From positions 1 through 15,260 of the forward strand of contig JAFLDQ010000075.1 in the NCBI GenBank assembly GCA_017302355.1: a stretch of 15,260 nt of DNA. The letters are read 5' to 3'. The translations under genes were made by a program, and so were the position numbers. This stretch comes from Dechloromonas sp. Its GTDB lineage: Bacteria > Pseudomonadota > Gammaproteobacteria > Burkholderiales > Rhodocyclaceae. The stretch's first letter is position 1, and each line of letters opens with the position of its first letter. Of the stretch, positions 1 through 7,726 are shown piece after piece. Below the pieces are notes generated by a model. The model searched no databases, was not told the DNA's origin, and saw only the letters and a program-made list of their open reading frames with translations.

Positions 1-159
1 GCCAGCGACCGCGCCGGCTGGCGCGCCAGCCCGGCCCGCCAGGCGCTGCTCGCCCAGGTCGGCGACTGGCTGCGCGCCGAAAACGGCCGGCCGGCGGACC
101 TCGGGCAACTGCTGGCCGGCGGCTACGAGGCGCTGCGCCCCTGCCTGCCGGCGCCGTAA
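1..159 (+). CDS. 3' end of an unidentified protein (partial)
   Basis: Frame 1 is open from the first base to a TAA at 157-159 and encodes the last 52 residues of a protein whose start lies outside the window. The fragment is rich in Ala, Arg and Leu and looks helical (a WLRAENGRPADLGQLL stretch, then a short proline-rich tail CLPAP). The codon use is GC-rich at third positions like the following gene, which supports real coding. I do not recognise a family from this fragment. It ends 24 bp before the first cytochrome gene and runs in the same direction, so it may be the upstream member of the same operon. Confidence 0.6.
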   Translation, partial: ASDRAGWRASPARQALLAQVGDWLRAENGRPADLGQLLAGGYEALRPCLPAP

Positions 160-183
160 CCACCAGATCGAGGGGGAAGCACC

Positions 184-1701
184 ATGAACGACGAACGCGA
201 ACCAGCGGACAACCCGTGGAAGCGGCGCTTCACGATCCTCTTCCTGATCGCCGTCGCCCTGCCGCTGCTGATCGGCCTGATCCTGCTCAAGCGTTTCAGC
301 GGCGACGTGCCGGTCGATTACGCCAGCCCGACCGAGCACTTCAAGTACGGCTCGACCGGCGGCGAGCACGAGATGGGCTTCCCGTACTGGATCTGGCGCG
401 CCCTGCCCGAGGTCTGCCCGCAGTACCTGCCGGGCAAGGGCTACCAGTCGCTCGGCATGGTCTATGAGAAGAACCCGGACGGCAGCGACCGCGACGTGCC
501 GGTCGGCACCTCGAAGCGGCGCTTCCAGGGCATCGACCGCGTCTTCGTCAATTGCGCCGTCTGCCACGTCAGCACCGTGCGCACCGCCGCCGACCGGCCG
601 CCGACCATCGTCCTCGGCATGCCGGCCGCCACCTTCAACATGAAGGGCTTCGAGGAATTCTTCTTCCGCTGCGCCGCCGACCCGAAATTCTCCAAGGAAT
701 ACATCCTCCCCGAAATCGCGCGTCAGGGCGGCAAACTCGACCTACTCGACCGCTACCTGGTCTACCCGATCGCCATCGCCATCATGCGCGACCGCGTGCT
801 GGCGCTGGCCGGGCGCTTCGACTGGGTGTTCAAACAGCACGACTGGGGGCCGGGGCGGGTCGACACCTTCAATTCGGCCAAGGTCATCTTCAATTTCCCG
901 ATGGCCCACCTCGACCCGGCCGAATTCGACGCCCCCGCCGACTTCCCGTCGATCTGGCGCCAGCGCCAGCGCAAGGAGCCGAAGGAAATGCAGCTGCACT
1001 GGGACGGCAACAACACCACCGTCGAGGAGCGCAACAAGAGCGCCGCCTTCGGCACCGGCACGACGCCGCCGACCATCGACATCGAACGCATCAAGCGCGT
1101 CGAGGCCTGGATACTCGATGCCGCGCCTCCTCACTTCAGTACCTTTTTCCCGGTCGACCGCAACCTCGCCGCGCAGGGTGCGCCAATCTACAAGGAATAC
1201 TGCGCTGCCTGCCACGGCGCCTCGGGCAGCGACTTCAGCGGCGACAAGGTGGGCACCGTCGAGCCGCTGGCCACGATCGGCACCGACCGCCGCCGCCTCG
1301 ATTCCTACACCTACACGCTGGCGGTCAACCAGGCCACGCTCTACGCCGGCTACCCGTGGCGCTTCACCCATTTCCAGAAGACCCACGGCTACGCCAACAT
1401 GCCGCTCGACGGCCTCTGGCTGCGCGCGCCCTACCTGCACAACGGCTCGGTGCCCAGCCTGCGCGACCTGCTTGAACCCGCCGCCAACCGCCCACCGGCC
1501 TTCTACCGCGGCAACGACGTCTACGACCCGGCCAAGGTCGGCTTCGTCTCCGACCAGCCGGAAGCCAACGGCAAGAAACTCTTCCGCCTCGACACCAGCG
1601 TGCCCGGCAACGGCAACGGCGGCCACGAGGGCAAGGCCTACGGCACCGAACTGAGCGCCGGCGAGAAGGCGGCGCTGGTCGAGTACCTCAAGACCTTCTG
1701 A
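184..1701 (+). CDS. Di-heme c-type cytochrome, first of a tandem pair
   Basis: 505-residue exported redox protein. Seen: a basic N-terminus followed by a hydrophobic segment at residues 16-35 that would act as an uncleaved anchor or signal; two heme c sites, CAVCH at 124-128 and CAACH at 340-344; and a strongly conserved C-terminal block YLHNGSVPSLRDLLEP starting near residue 417. Two covalent hemes plus this YLHNGS block are typical of the broad superfamily of di-heme peroxidases and RoxA-like (rubber oxygenase) cytochromes; the histidine of the block (residue 419) is a candidate distal ligand (inference). The protein is shorter than RoxA. The start is supported by a purine-rich AGGGGG sequence before the ATG. 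It precedes its paralog by 14 bp, so the two are surely co-transcribed. The substrate is unknown; peroxidase, oxygenase or plain electron transfer all remain possible. Confidence 0.85.
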   Translation: MNDEREPADNPWKRRFTILFLIAVALPLLIGLILLKRFSGDVPVDYASPTEHFKYGSTGGEHEMGFPYWIWRALPEVCPQYLPGKGYQSLGMVYEKNPDGSDRDVPVGTSKRRFQGIDRVFVNCAVCHVSTVRTAADRPPTIVLGMPAATFNMKGFEEFFFRCAADPKFSKEYILPEIARQGGKLDLLDRYLVYPIAIAIMRDRVLALAGRFDWVFKQHDWGPGRVDTFNSAKVIFNFPMAHLDPAEFDAPADFPSIWRQRQRKEPKEMQLHWDGNNTTVEERNKSAAFGTGTTPPTIDIERIKRVEAWILDAAPPHFSTFFPVDRNLAAQGAPIYKEYCAACHGASGSDFSGDKVGTVEPLATIGTDRRRLDSYTYTLAVNQATLYAGYPWRFTHFQKTHGYANMPLDGLWLRAPYLHNGSVPSLRDLLEPAANRPPAFYRGNDVYDPAKVGFVSDQPEANGKKLFRLDTSVPGNGNGGHEGKAYGTELSAGEKAALVEYLKTF

Positions 1702-1715
1702 GCGGGAGCGACATC

Positions 1716-3194
1716 ATGACCATCTCGTGCGCCTGCAAGACCTGGTTCAAGGCCATCGGCCTCGCCCTGCTGGTCGTCGCCGTCATCGGCGCGATGATCG
1801 GCTACGACCGCGGCTTCCGCGAACACCCGCAGCCCGACTGGGTAACCGCCACCCCGGAAATGCGCTTCAAGTACGGCTCGATCGGCGCCGAGCACGACGC
1901 CGGCGTGCCCTACTGGATCTTCTACGTGCTGCCGCGCGTCTTCCCGGAGAAATTCGTCCAGGACGGCAAGGTCGCCCCCGGCGGCTATGCCGGGCTTGGC
2001 GTCGCCTGGGAACAGGGGCAGGAACTGCCGGTCGGCTTCACCAAGAAGACCATCGGCTTCGCCCGCGTCGCCAACAACTGCGCCGTCTGCCACACCACCA
2101 GCTACCGCGTTTCGCCGGATGCCAACCCGGTCTTCGTCGTCGGCGGCTCGGCCCACACCGCCAACGTCCAGGGCTTCTTCCGGCTGCTCATCGACTGCGC
2201 CCGGGACCCGCGCTTCAACGCCGACATCCTGATGGCCGAGATCAACCGCGTCACCGATCTCGATTTTGTCGACCGCCTGCTCTACCGCTTCCTGATCATT
2301 CCGATCACGAAGAAGCGCCTGCTCGAACGCGAAACCCAGTTCGCCTGGCTCTACCGCCCCGACTTCCCGGAATGGGGGCGCGGCCGCGACGACGCGATGA
2401 ACCTGACCAAGTACTTCATGATCCGGGCGCCGATGGACGACACCTTCGGCCCGACCGACATGCCCTCGGTGTGGAACCTGAAAAAGTACGTCTGGGACAA
2501 GGGCCACCGCATGAACTACGCCGGCGACAGCCACGACGCCCACTCGGTCATCATGGATTCCGCGCTCGGCGTACTCGGCGCACCGCCCGCCGACAAGGCC
2601 GACTTTCTCGCCCAGGTGCAGTGGCTGAAGGACTACATGTCGGAACTGCCGCCACCGAAATACCCCTTCCCCATCGACGCCGCCCGCGCCGCCGCCGGCA
2701 AGCCGCTGTTCGACGCCAACTGCGCCGCCTGCCACGCCAGCAAACGGACCGGCACGCCGCTGCCGCTGGCCGAGGTCGGCACCGACCGTGGCCGTCTCGA
2801 TTCATGGAACAAGGGCGCCGCGATCAAGGCCAACCAGGTGGTCCGGGAAATGGGCCTGGAACGCCGCGGCCTGGTCGAGGAAGACCTGATCGGCTACATC
2901 GCCCCCTTCCTCGACGGCATCTGGCTCAAGGCGCCCTACCTGCACAACGGCTCGGTGCCCAGCCTGCGCGACCTGCTGGAACCGGCTGCCCAGCGGCCGA
3001 AAGTGTTCTGGCGCGGCTACGACGTCTATGACCAGACCAAGGTCGGCTTCATCAGCGACACCCCGGCAGCGCAACGGGTCGGCACCAAGCTCGACACCGC
3101 GAGCAAGGGGGGCGGCAACCACGGGCACGAGTTCGGGACGGCCTTGTCGGCGGAGGAAAAGGACGCTCTCGTCGAATACCTGAAAACGCTCTAG
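1716..3194 (+). CDS. Di-heme c-type cytochrome, second of a tandem pair
   Basis: 492-residue paralog of the preceding gene. Seen: a hydrophobic segment near residues 13-30 (membrane anchor or signal), heme sites CAVCH at 122-126 and CAACH at 336-340, and the same YLHNGSVPSLRDLLEP block near 408-423. Both proteins share an N-terminal FKYGS-x-G-x-EH motif followed by PYWI, and both end in a VEYLKT tail, so the homology runs over their whole length and they probably arose by tandem duplication. The ATG is 14 bp after the stop of the first cytochrome. A second hydrophilic loop differs: this copy has a longer insertion before the first heme and a shorter one after it. They may form a heterodimer or pass electrons to each other (inference). 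No clear terminator follows the TAG at 3192-3194. Confidence 0.85.
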   Translation: MTISCACKTWFKAIGLALLVVAVIGAMIGYDRGFREHPQPDWVTATPEMRFKYGSIGAEHDAGVPYWIFYVLPRVFPEKFVQDGKVAPGGYAGLGVAWEQGQELPVGFTKKTIGFARVANNCAVCHTTSYRVSPDANPVFVVGGSAHTANVQGFFRLLIDCARDPRFNADILMAEINRVTDLDFVDRLLYRFLIIPITKKRLLERETQFAWLYRPDFPEWGRGRDDAMNLTKYFMIRAPMDDTFGPTDMPSVWNLKKYVWDKGHRMNYAGDSHDAHSVIMDSALGVLGAPPADKADFLAQVQWLKDYMSELPPPKYPFPIDAARAAAGKPLFDANCAACHASKRTGTPLPLAEVGTDRGRLDSWNKGAAIKANQVVREMGLERRGLVEEDLIGYIAPFLDGIWLKAPYLHNGSVPSLRDLLEPAAQRPKVFWRGYDVYDQTKVGFISDTPAAQRVGTKLDTASKGGGNHGHEFGTALSAEEKDALVEYLKTL

Positions 3195-3383
3195 GCGGAT
3201 GGAAAAGGTGCATGCCGCGGAATCGCGATTCTGCTGACCACCGAATAGCATCCGACCTGACCGGCTAGAATCGACCCTAAGCAGTCTTCGCGTCGCCAAA
3301 CTCTCGCCCGGAAAGCAGACGCTCAACTTTGAGGTGGGCAGGCCAGTGCCCGGCCGTTGCGCCTCGCGACTCTCGAGGGCTGC
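3195..3383. other. Spacer between cytochrome operon and STAND-TOPRIM unit
   Basis: A 189-bp stretch between the convergent 3' ends of the second cytochrome gene and the TOPRIM gene. It contains a perfect 12-bp palindrome GAATCGCGATTC at 3220-3231, but no T-run follows it on either strand, so it is not a convincing intrinsic terminator. A short CCTCG/CGAGG stem-loop lies just after the TOPRIM stop on the - strand, also without a T-run. I see no open frame with a credible start here. It is the left edge of a region whose base composition differs from its surroundings, so it may contain the junction of an insertion. Confidence 0.5.
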
Positions 3384-4115
3384 TCATGGCTCAACGCCGT
3401 CAGGTGGTAGGCCAACATAGCTTCGCAGTGAACGAAGTGCATCAACCATTGGGTGGACATCGTCGATGGTCGCTTGCTCCTCAGCAAACTGGCGGAGCAT
3501 TCGCTTCCCGGATGGCGTCCAATATCGGTGTGTTCCTGTGGCCACTGTCGATGCCGGCCGATTGACCGCGTCGGGCCTGGACGCGACGAACCGCGCACAT
3601 AGTTCATCCGAAAGCATATCCTCGATGGTGCACTCCAGGCGTCCGAAGACAGCGTTTGCAGCCTCCGTTTGCGAAGCTAGTGCCCTCGTTGAGTCTGTCC
3701 GTCTCGGCATGACACGACGGAGACGAAACGTTGACTCGTATTCGCGAATCTGCCGATGACCACCGGCGATCAAGTTCACAGCAGATCGGCCCATCGTATC
3801 GTCGTCGAGAAGGGCAACAACCCTGAATCGCCTGCGTCCGTTCGGATCTTGATCAAGCGACGCCAGATTGAAGAGCGTAGGAAATCTCTCCGATATGCCA
3901 AACGTACCGCCCTCCTCCTCTAGTCCAGCGGCAAAGATCGACAGGTCAGTACCGAGAAGCGAAGCGTCGGACTGGTCACGATAGAGCCGCGCCGCCAACG
4001 CGAAATACGCGACATCAGACGTTCCTTCGACCATCACGTTGCCAGCTGATAGCGACCATCCGCACATGGCCGCATACCATTCACAGCCCGCTTTCGGAGA
4101 GGCAGTGCTTGTCAT
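3384..4115 (-). CDS. TOPRIM-domain protein, probable nuclease effector
   Basis: 243-residue protein. Seen: a TOPRIM-like core, with VMVEGTSD (acidic residue E30) after a first beta strand and VVALLDDDTMG (D104, D106, G109) after a later strand. This E plus DxDxxG pattern is the metal-binding signature of TOPRIM domains in OLD-family nucleases, topoisomerases and primases. The C-terminal part contains CTIEDMLSDEL and a Lys-rich helix, resembling the region after the TOPRIM core in OLD-like proteins (weaker). The frame stays open further upstream to 4253, but that part overlaps the large gene; the ATG at 4115 has a good site (AGGA, 9 nt spacer) and leaves 11 nt after the upstream stop TAG, whose AG forms part of that site. 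Translation is therefore probably coupled. The protein lacks any ATPase domain of its own, so the partner gene likely controls it. The nuclease function is inferred, not shown. Confidence 0.75.
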   Translation of the reverse strand: MTSTASPKAGCEWYAAMCGWSLSAGNVMVEGTSDVAYFALAARLYRDQSDASLLGTDLSIFAAGLEEEGGTFGISERFPTLFNLASLDQDPNGRRRFRVVALLDDDTMGRSAVNLIAGGHRQIREYESTFRLRRVMPRRTDSTRALASQTEAANAVFGRLECTIEDMLSDELCARFVASRPDAVNRPASTVATGTHRYWTPSGKRMLRQFAEEQATIDDVHPMVDALRSLRSYVGLPPDGVEP

Positions 4116-4133
4116 TGCGTGCCGTCCTATCGA
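4116..4133 (-). promoter_or_regulatory. TOPRIM ribosome-binding site overlapping the STAND stop codon
   Basis: On the - strand the sequence reads TAGGACGGCACGCA then ATG. The TAG is the stop codon of the STAND gene (4129-4127), and its AG is the start of the AGGA that serves as Shine-Dalgarno sequence for the TOPRIM gene. A ribosome finishing the large protein would sit on the start of the small one, which predicts a fixed production ratio. This site also decides the TOPRIM start at 4115. Confidence 0.6.
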
Positions 4134-7100
4134 TTGGATTGATCGACGGGCTTTAGGAACGGACCCATCGCGGCAAACGTCACCTGGCACTTGAACTGCT
4201 CGTTCGGAGCCATGCGCGACTTGCCAAACTCCTGCGGATTGAACGGTGCCCATGCACCGCCCATCTCCTTGACCTTAGCCATGCCTCGTGCGTCGGCAGA
4301 ACTGTCCACCACCTGCGCGGTACAGATCGCTCGCGCAGTTCGGTCGGGTGTTGGCAGCCACCGCAAACGGGGCGGCACAGAAACCACTACCTGGGACTCC
4401 TTTGCTCGTGGACGCAGCCACTTGAACTCCTCAATCGCCTGTTTGTGTTGCCCGGCGATAAACAGGAGTACGGCGCGTTCGAGGACTTGCTGCAAGGACA
4501 GCTGGTAGCCCCTGGTCGAAGCCAGTTCGTCCAGTAGCCGCAGTTGGCCTTGGAAGTCATTTGGACTTGCAATGACCATCAAGTCATAAAGGAGGCGCAC
4601 CAAAAGCCAATTTCGTTCCGGTGCTGAGTTCAGCACGCGAATGGCCTCTGTTGCCGCGCCCGGACGAACTGATTCCAAAGCGAGCGTTGCCTCTTCGCCG
4701 AAGGCGACCGGCAAGGTCGACCATGCCTTGGCAATAAACCCATAGGGACTACCGAGAGCGCAAAGCCGCTCGATGGTCGCGACCGCATTGTTCTCCCGGA
4801 GAATACTCAGTGCCTGCGCCGCAAGCTGGCCAACCTTCATCCTGCGAGATGCGGCCGTGTCCAAGCGAGATGCTTGAAACACGAAGGAAAGTGCCTTGGC
4901 TGCCGATTCGATCTTTTCAGAAGGGTCGCCGGAGGTCAACCCCTGACGAAGCTGATTCTTCGCGGCAGTCTCAAGGACATACGAATTGTTTGGATTCTCC
5001 TTGAGCGCCCGATTCGTTATCGCGTCAGACTTTGCAAGAAGTCTGGTCAGCTCTGCATCGTCACCGCCATTGCGCTCCAGGTCGGCCAGGTCCTGGAATA
5101 CCAGGGCAAGAGTGTTCAGTAGATTCAGCGTCGATTCGTCTTCCTGACTTGGCTCGATCTGATCAAGAGCAAACTCGACATCCTTCGCAGCCTCACGTAG
5201 CAGGCATTGCTTCTCGTCTCGATCCAGATGAAAGTACTCATCCTGCGTCACACGTCGACGTGATATGGCCAAGTGGTGATTGAACGCTCGACTCGTGAGG
5301 CGAACAACCTGCGGAACGGACTCAAGGATCTCGATAACTCGGCGCCAATGCTTGAAGAACTCGGCATTCCCTTGCTGCTCATCCAACTTCAGTACTGAAG
5401 TCGCCAGACTCACCGCAAACGGTTTGGCAAAGGGCTCACCCATTGCGGCGCGCTTGGACAGGTCTGCGATCAAACTCAGACGCAGGGCCACGCTGTCTTC
5501 AAGAGGCGCAATGCCCAAGTCTTCGCACAGAAGTCGATCGTTCCACGCGCCGTTGATTAGGTACCTGGCCAGCACGTCATGAGCGATTGCCCAAACGCGC
5601 CCATATGGAAACGACTCGCCGTAGACGAGGCCGAGACCTGGAGAGTCGGTGCGCGCCGCGTCAAGTGCTACTGTCCACGGCAGTTTCGGGGAAGACAGGA
5701 TAGCAAGTAGGCGCTCTGGCGTTGCGCGCCGCTCAATGGACAAGGCGCCAATCTCCAGCAGTGCTCGCTGCAACTCGGGGCGTCCACGCAGGTTCTTGAA
5801 CTGCTGAACCACCCATCCCTGGATCGACTCGCCAAGGGGCAGGAAGCCGGCCAGCCAGAACTCCAAGGCGATCCAGAAGCTGGCGACCCCGGCATCGAGA
5901 TCGGGCTGATGCGCCCGCCAGAATCTGATCCACTGTTCCCGACTCTTCTGCTTACCGTGGTGTCGAAGGTAGACGTTTAGGTGCGCCCCCAGGTGCTCAA
6001 CATCGCCCGACTCAAGCTCATGCTGCACGAAGATCAGTTCTTGGTGCGCAATGGACTCTGGCAACTCCAGGGGCGAGCTAGCCAGCGACACCTTGAGAAT
6101 TGCGACCTTGCGCCCGCTTCTAGCCAACTCCGCGCAGAGACGCTGAAGGTCATCGGCTGCGCGTCCTCCGTGCTGAACGTCCAGGACGATCAACCAGACA
6201 GGCTCACCCGCGTCGGTAAGGCCCAACTGTGCGGCTTGGTTCGCCGCCTCCCGCGAGGCTCGAAACAGGAACCCGGTGATTTCAAGCGCCGGCGGCACGG
6301 GCGCCTCCTGCTTGACGACCAAGACTGGAAAGCCGGCTCTAGCTGCTGCCAGCGCAAGTGCACGCGCTTGCGTCGTCCCACCGGCCCCGGGCTCGGACAA
6401 GACAGACAGCACCTGGACGCTGCTGGGTGGGTCAGCCAGTTGCGATCGCAACGCGGCCAGAAGGTCCTTCTCCGGTCCGTTGTCGGGCATCCACGGAAGA
6501 CCGGCCGCGAAAGGCCTCCACGAGAGCGCACCTCGTGTGAAGAAAGCTCGGAACTCCTCCTCTCGGAGATCCTCCGGACTTACAGGAAAGGCATCCTGCA
6601 CGCGGACAAAATCGCAAAGGTCGGCTATCGGTTGCTCGGCAAGTTCAGCCCTCGCGAGGTCAATATTGACAACAGCCCCGCCGGGCAATTGCGCAGCGAC
6701 AGGAACACTGGACGGTGCCGACAGCGCCCGTAAGCGTTCGAGCAGCGACGTAGCAAACTCGACGGGAGGCTTGGCAATCCAATGGATGACGTTCAGGCCA
6801 TCGATTCCCTGGAACTGCGCCTCAGCGCGCTGTGGGAACGATTCATCATCAGTCACTATCGTGAGCAGCGACCGGAAGTCAACGTCCCAAAGTGCAGCAA
6901 GTTCTTCGATCGCGGCGTCGGGACGTTCCCCAACCACGACAACTCGCCTCGGTTCCAGTTCCCGCAGCTTCGCTGTCATGTTGAGTCTGCGACGATCGGC
7001 GCTCCTCCTAGGGATGCTGGCCGACTCTGTCCCGTCGCGGTCAGCCCGACCGTTTAAGAAGAACACTGGCTTAGCCCGCCGCGGGAGTTGCAGCGAGAGT

Positions 7101-7363
7101 GGGTCGGCGGCAATGAGGTGGGTAAACGCTCCAGTCGAGTCAGCCGAATCGATTGACTGATTTCTGGCTGCAAGTGCTGAACTGAACTCTGCCGCTGTGC
7201 TCTCCACAAGTACGCCGCGCCAAGGCCCGCCTGTAATTTCTACCAAGCGCTCAAGGCCGATCGCGCTTGGGAACGTCGCTGTTGTCAACCAGAGCACGCA
7301 GTCTCTAGCAAGCACGTCGCTCATTAACTCATCTGAAACACCGTTGTCGCGGATCATGTGCAT
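4127..7363 (-). CDS. SAMD9-like STAND NTPase with degenerate SIR2-like N-terminus
   Basis: About 1078 residues from the chosen ATG at 7363. Seen, in order: an alpha/beta region at about 15-215 that resembles a SIR2 fold (PVFFLNGRAD at 99-108 where active sirtuins have a catalytic His; VVVVGERPDAAIEEL at 141-155); a P-loop SEPGAGGTTQAR at 323-334 with Gly instead of the Walker A lysine; a Walker B-like strand PVWLIVLDV at 388-396; a strand after RSGRK at 415-426; an AHDVLARYLI helix near 595; a long helical TPR-like region at about 735-985; and a beta-rich tail of about 80 residues that could be an OB fold. The GGTT P-loop and the order SIR2-like, P-loop, TPR, OB are what is known for animal SAMD9 proteins and their relatives. 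The start is uncertain: ATGs at 7471, 7363, 7357 and 7324 are possible; 7363 has a modest GAG site 8 nt upstream. Likely role: sensor and switch of a defence system with the TOPRIM protein. Confidence 0.7.
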   Translation of the reverse strand: MHMIRDNGVSDELMSDVLARDCVLWLTTATFPSAIGLERLVEITGGPWRGVLVESTAAEFSSALAARNQSIDSADSTGAFTHLIAADPLSLQLPRRAKPVFFLNGRADRDGTESASIPRRSADRRRLNMTAKLRELEPRRVVVVGERPDAAIEELAALWDVDFRSLLTIVTDDESFPQRAEAQFQGIDGLNVIHWIAKPPVEFATSLLERLRALSAPSSVPVAAQLPGGAVVNIDLARAELAEQPIADLCDFVRVQDAFPVSPEDLREEEFRAFFTRGALSWRPFAAGLPWMPDNGPEKDLLAALRSQLADPPSSVQVLSVLSEPGAGGTTQARALALAAARAGFPVLVVKQEAPVPPALEITGFLFRASREAANQAAQLGLTDAGEPVWLIVLDVQHGGRAADDLQRLCAELARSGRKVAILKVSLASSPLELPESIAHQELIFVQHELESGDVEHLGAHLNVYLRHHGKQKSREQWIRFWRAHQPDLDAGVASFWIALEFWLAGFLPLGESIQGWVVQQFKNLRGRPELQRALLEIGALSIERRATPERLLAILSSPKLPWTVALDAARTDSPGLGLVYGESFPYGRVWAIAHDVLARYLINGAWNDRLLCEDLGIAPLEDSVALRLSLIADLSKRAAMGEPFAKPFAVSLATSVLKLDEQQGNAEFFKHWRRVIEILESVPQVVRLTSRAFNHHLAISRRRVTQDEYFHLDRDEKQCLLREAAKDVEFALDQIEPSQEDESTLNLLNTLALVFQDLADLERNGGDDAELTRLLAKSDAITNRALKENPNNSYVLETAAKNQLRQGLTSGDPSEKIESAAKALSFVFQASRLDTAASRRMKVGQLAAQALSILRENNAVATIERLCALGSPYGFIAKAWSTLPVAFGEEATLALESVRPGAATEAIRVLNSAPERNWLLVRLLYDLMVIASPNDFQGQLRLLDELASTRGYQLSLQQVLERAVLLFIAGQHKQAIEEFKWLRPRAKESQVVVSVPPRLRWLPTPDRTARAICTAQVVDSSADARGMAKVKEMGGAWAPFNPQEFGKSRMAPNEQFKCQVTFAAMGPFLKPVDQSNR

Positions 7364-7420
7364 TTGGTTGATCTCGATGATTTGGGCTGCGGTACCCGAC
7401 CCATACGTCGGTACTGCTTG

Positions 7421-7463
7421 CCGCTGAATGGCAGTATGAGACAAACTGACAGTATGCCGCTGA
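7421..7463. repeat. Paired direct repeats upstream of the STAND gene
   Basis: Two 7-bp words occur twice each, all in the same orientation: CCGCTGA at 7421-7427 and 7457-7463, and CAGTATG at 7432-7438 and 7450-7456 (18 bp apart). Read on the - strand the order is TCAGCGG, CATACTG, 11 bp, CATACTG, 4 bp, TCAGCGG, located about 60-100 bp upstream of the chosen STAND start. The CATACT word could also serve as a -10 box, but I find no good -35 box for it. The arrangement suits an operator for a regulator; no regulator gene is visible nearby, so the role is inferred. Confidence 0.4.
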
Positions 7464-7554
7464 GAAACCAACTAGAAAAGCGTCTCCGGCCATTTCGGCG
7501 AGGCCGCCGGCGGTTATCCAGTTTGATCGACTGCGCAGAACGGACGCATGGAGG

Positions 7555-7579
7555 TTTGCGGCTTCCGGGCTGCCGCAAA
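7555..7579. repeat. Inverted repeat (8-bp perfect stem)
   Basis: TTTGCGGC at 7555-7562 and its reverse complement GCCGCAAA at 7572-7579 enclose a 9-nt loop. No T-run follows on either strand, so it does not look like an intrinsic terminator. It lies in the gene-free stretch between the STAND gene and the DUF2789 gene and might be a relic of a mobile or repeated element. Confidence 0.4.
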
Positions 7580-7726
7580 GCGGATCTTGGCGAAGTTCCG
7601 CTCATGGCCGGATACCGCCTGATAGCTTCTGGTCACGACGACGATATTTCGTGGTCTGGCGCGAAGAGGTTGGGCGGTCAACTCAGTCGAGACTTCGCAC
7701 GTCCCCGCGGCGGAGACAGGCCTGTT

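Noticed and set aside
1638..2735. Long open frame (365 codons) on the - strand opposite the cytochrome genes
   Set aside because: It is a by-product of GC-rich codons on the other strand; the translation is Val/Gly/Ala-rich without a recognisable domain, while the + strand frames contain heme sites.
3220..3231. GAATCGCGATTC palindrome as terminator of the cytochrome operon
   Set aside because: No T-run on either side; the stem would have almost no loop.
3266..3271. TAGAAT as -10 box of a + strand promoter
   Set aside because: No good -35 box at 16-18 bp and no + strand gene downstream for it to serve.
4116..4253. N-terminal extension of the TOPRIM protein to an ATG at 4253
   Set aside because: It would overlap the STAND gene by more than 120 bp in another frame and has no family-like sequence; the ATG at 4115 has a good ribosome-binding site.
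7364..7471. Longer STAND protein starting at the ATG at 7471
   Set aside because: That start has no ribosome-binding site at usable distance (GGAG is about 14 nt away), and the extra 36 residues show no domain; it would also run through the direct repeats.
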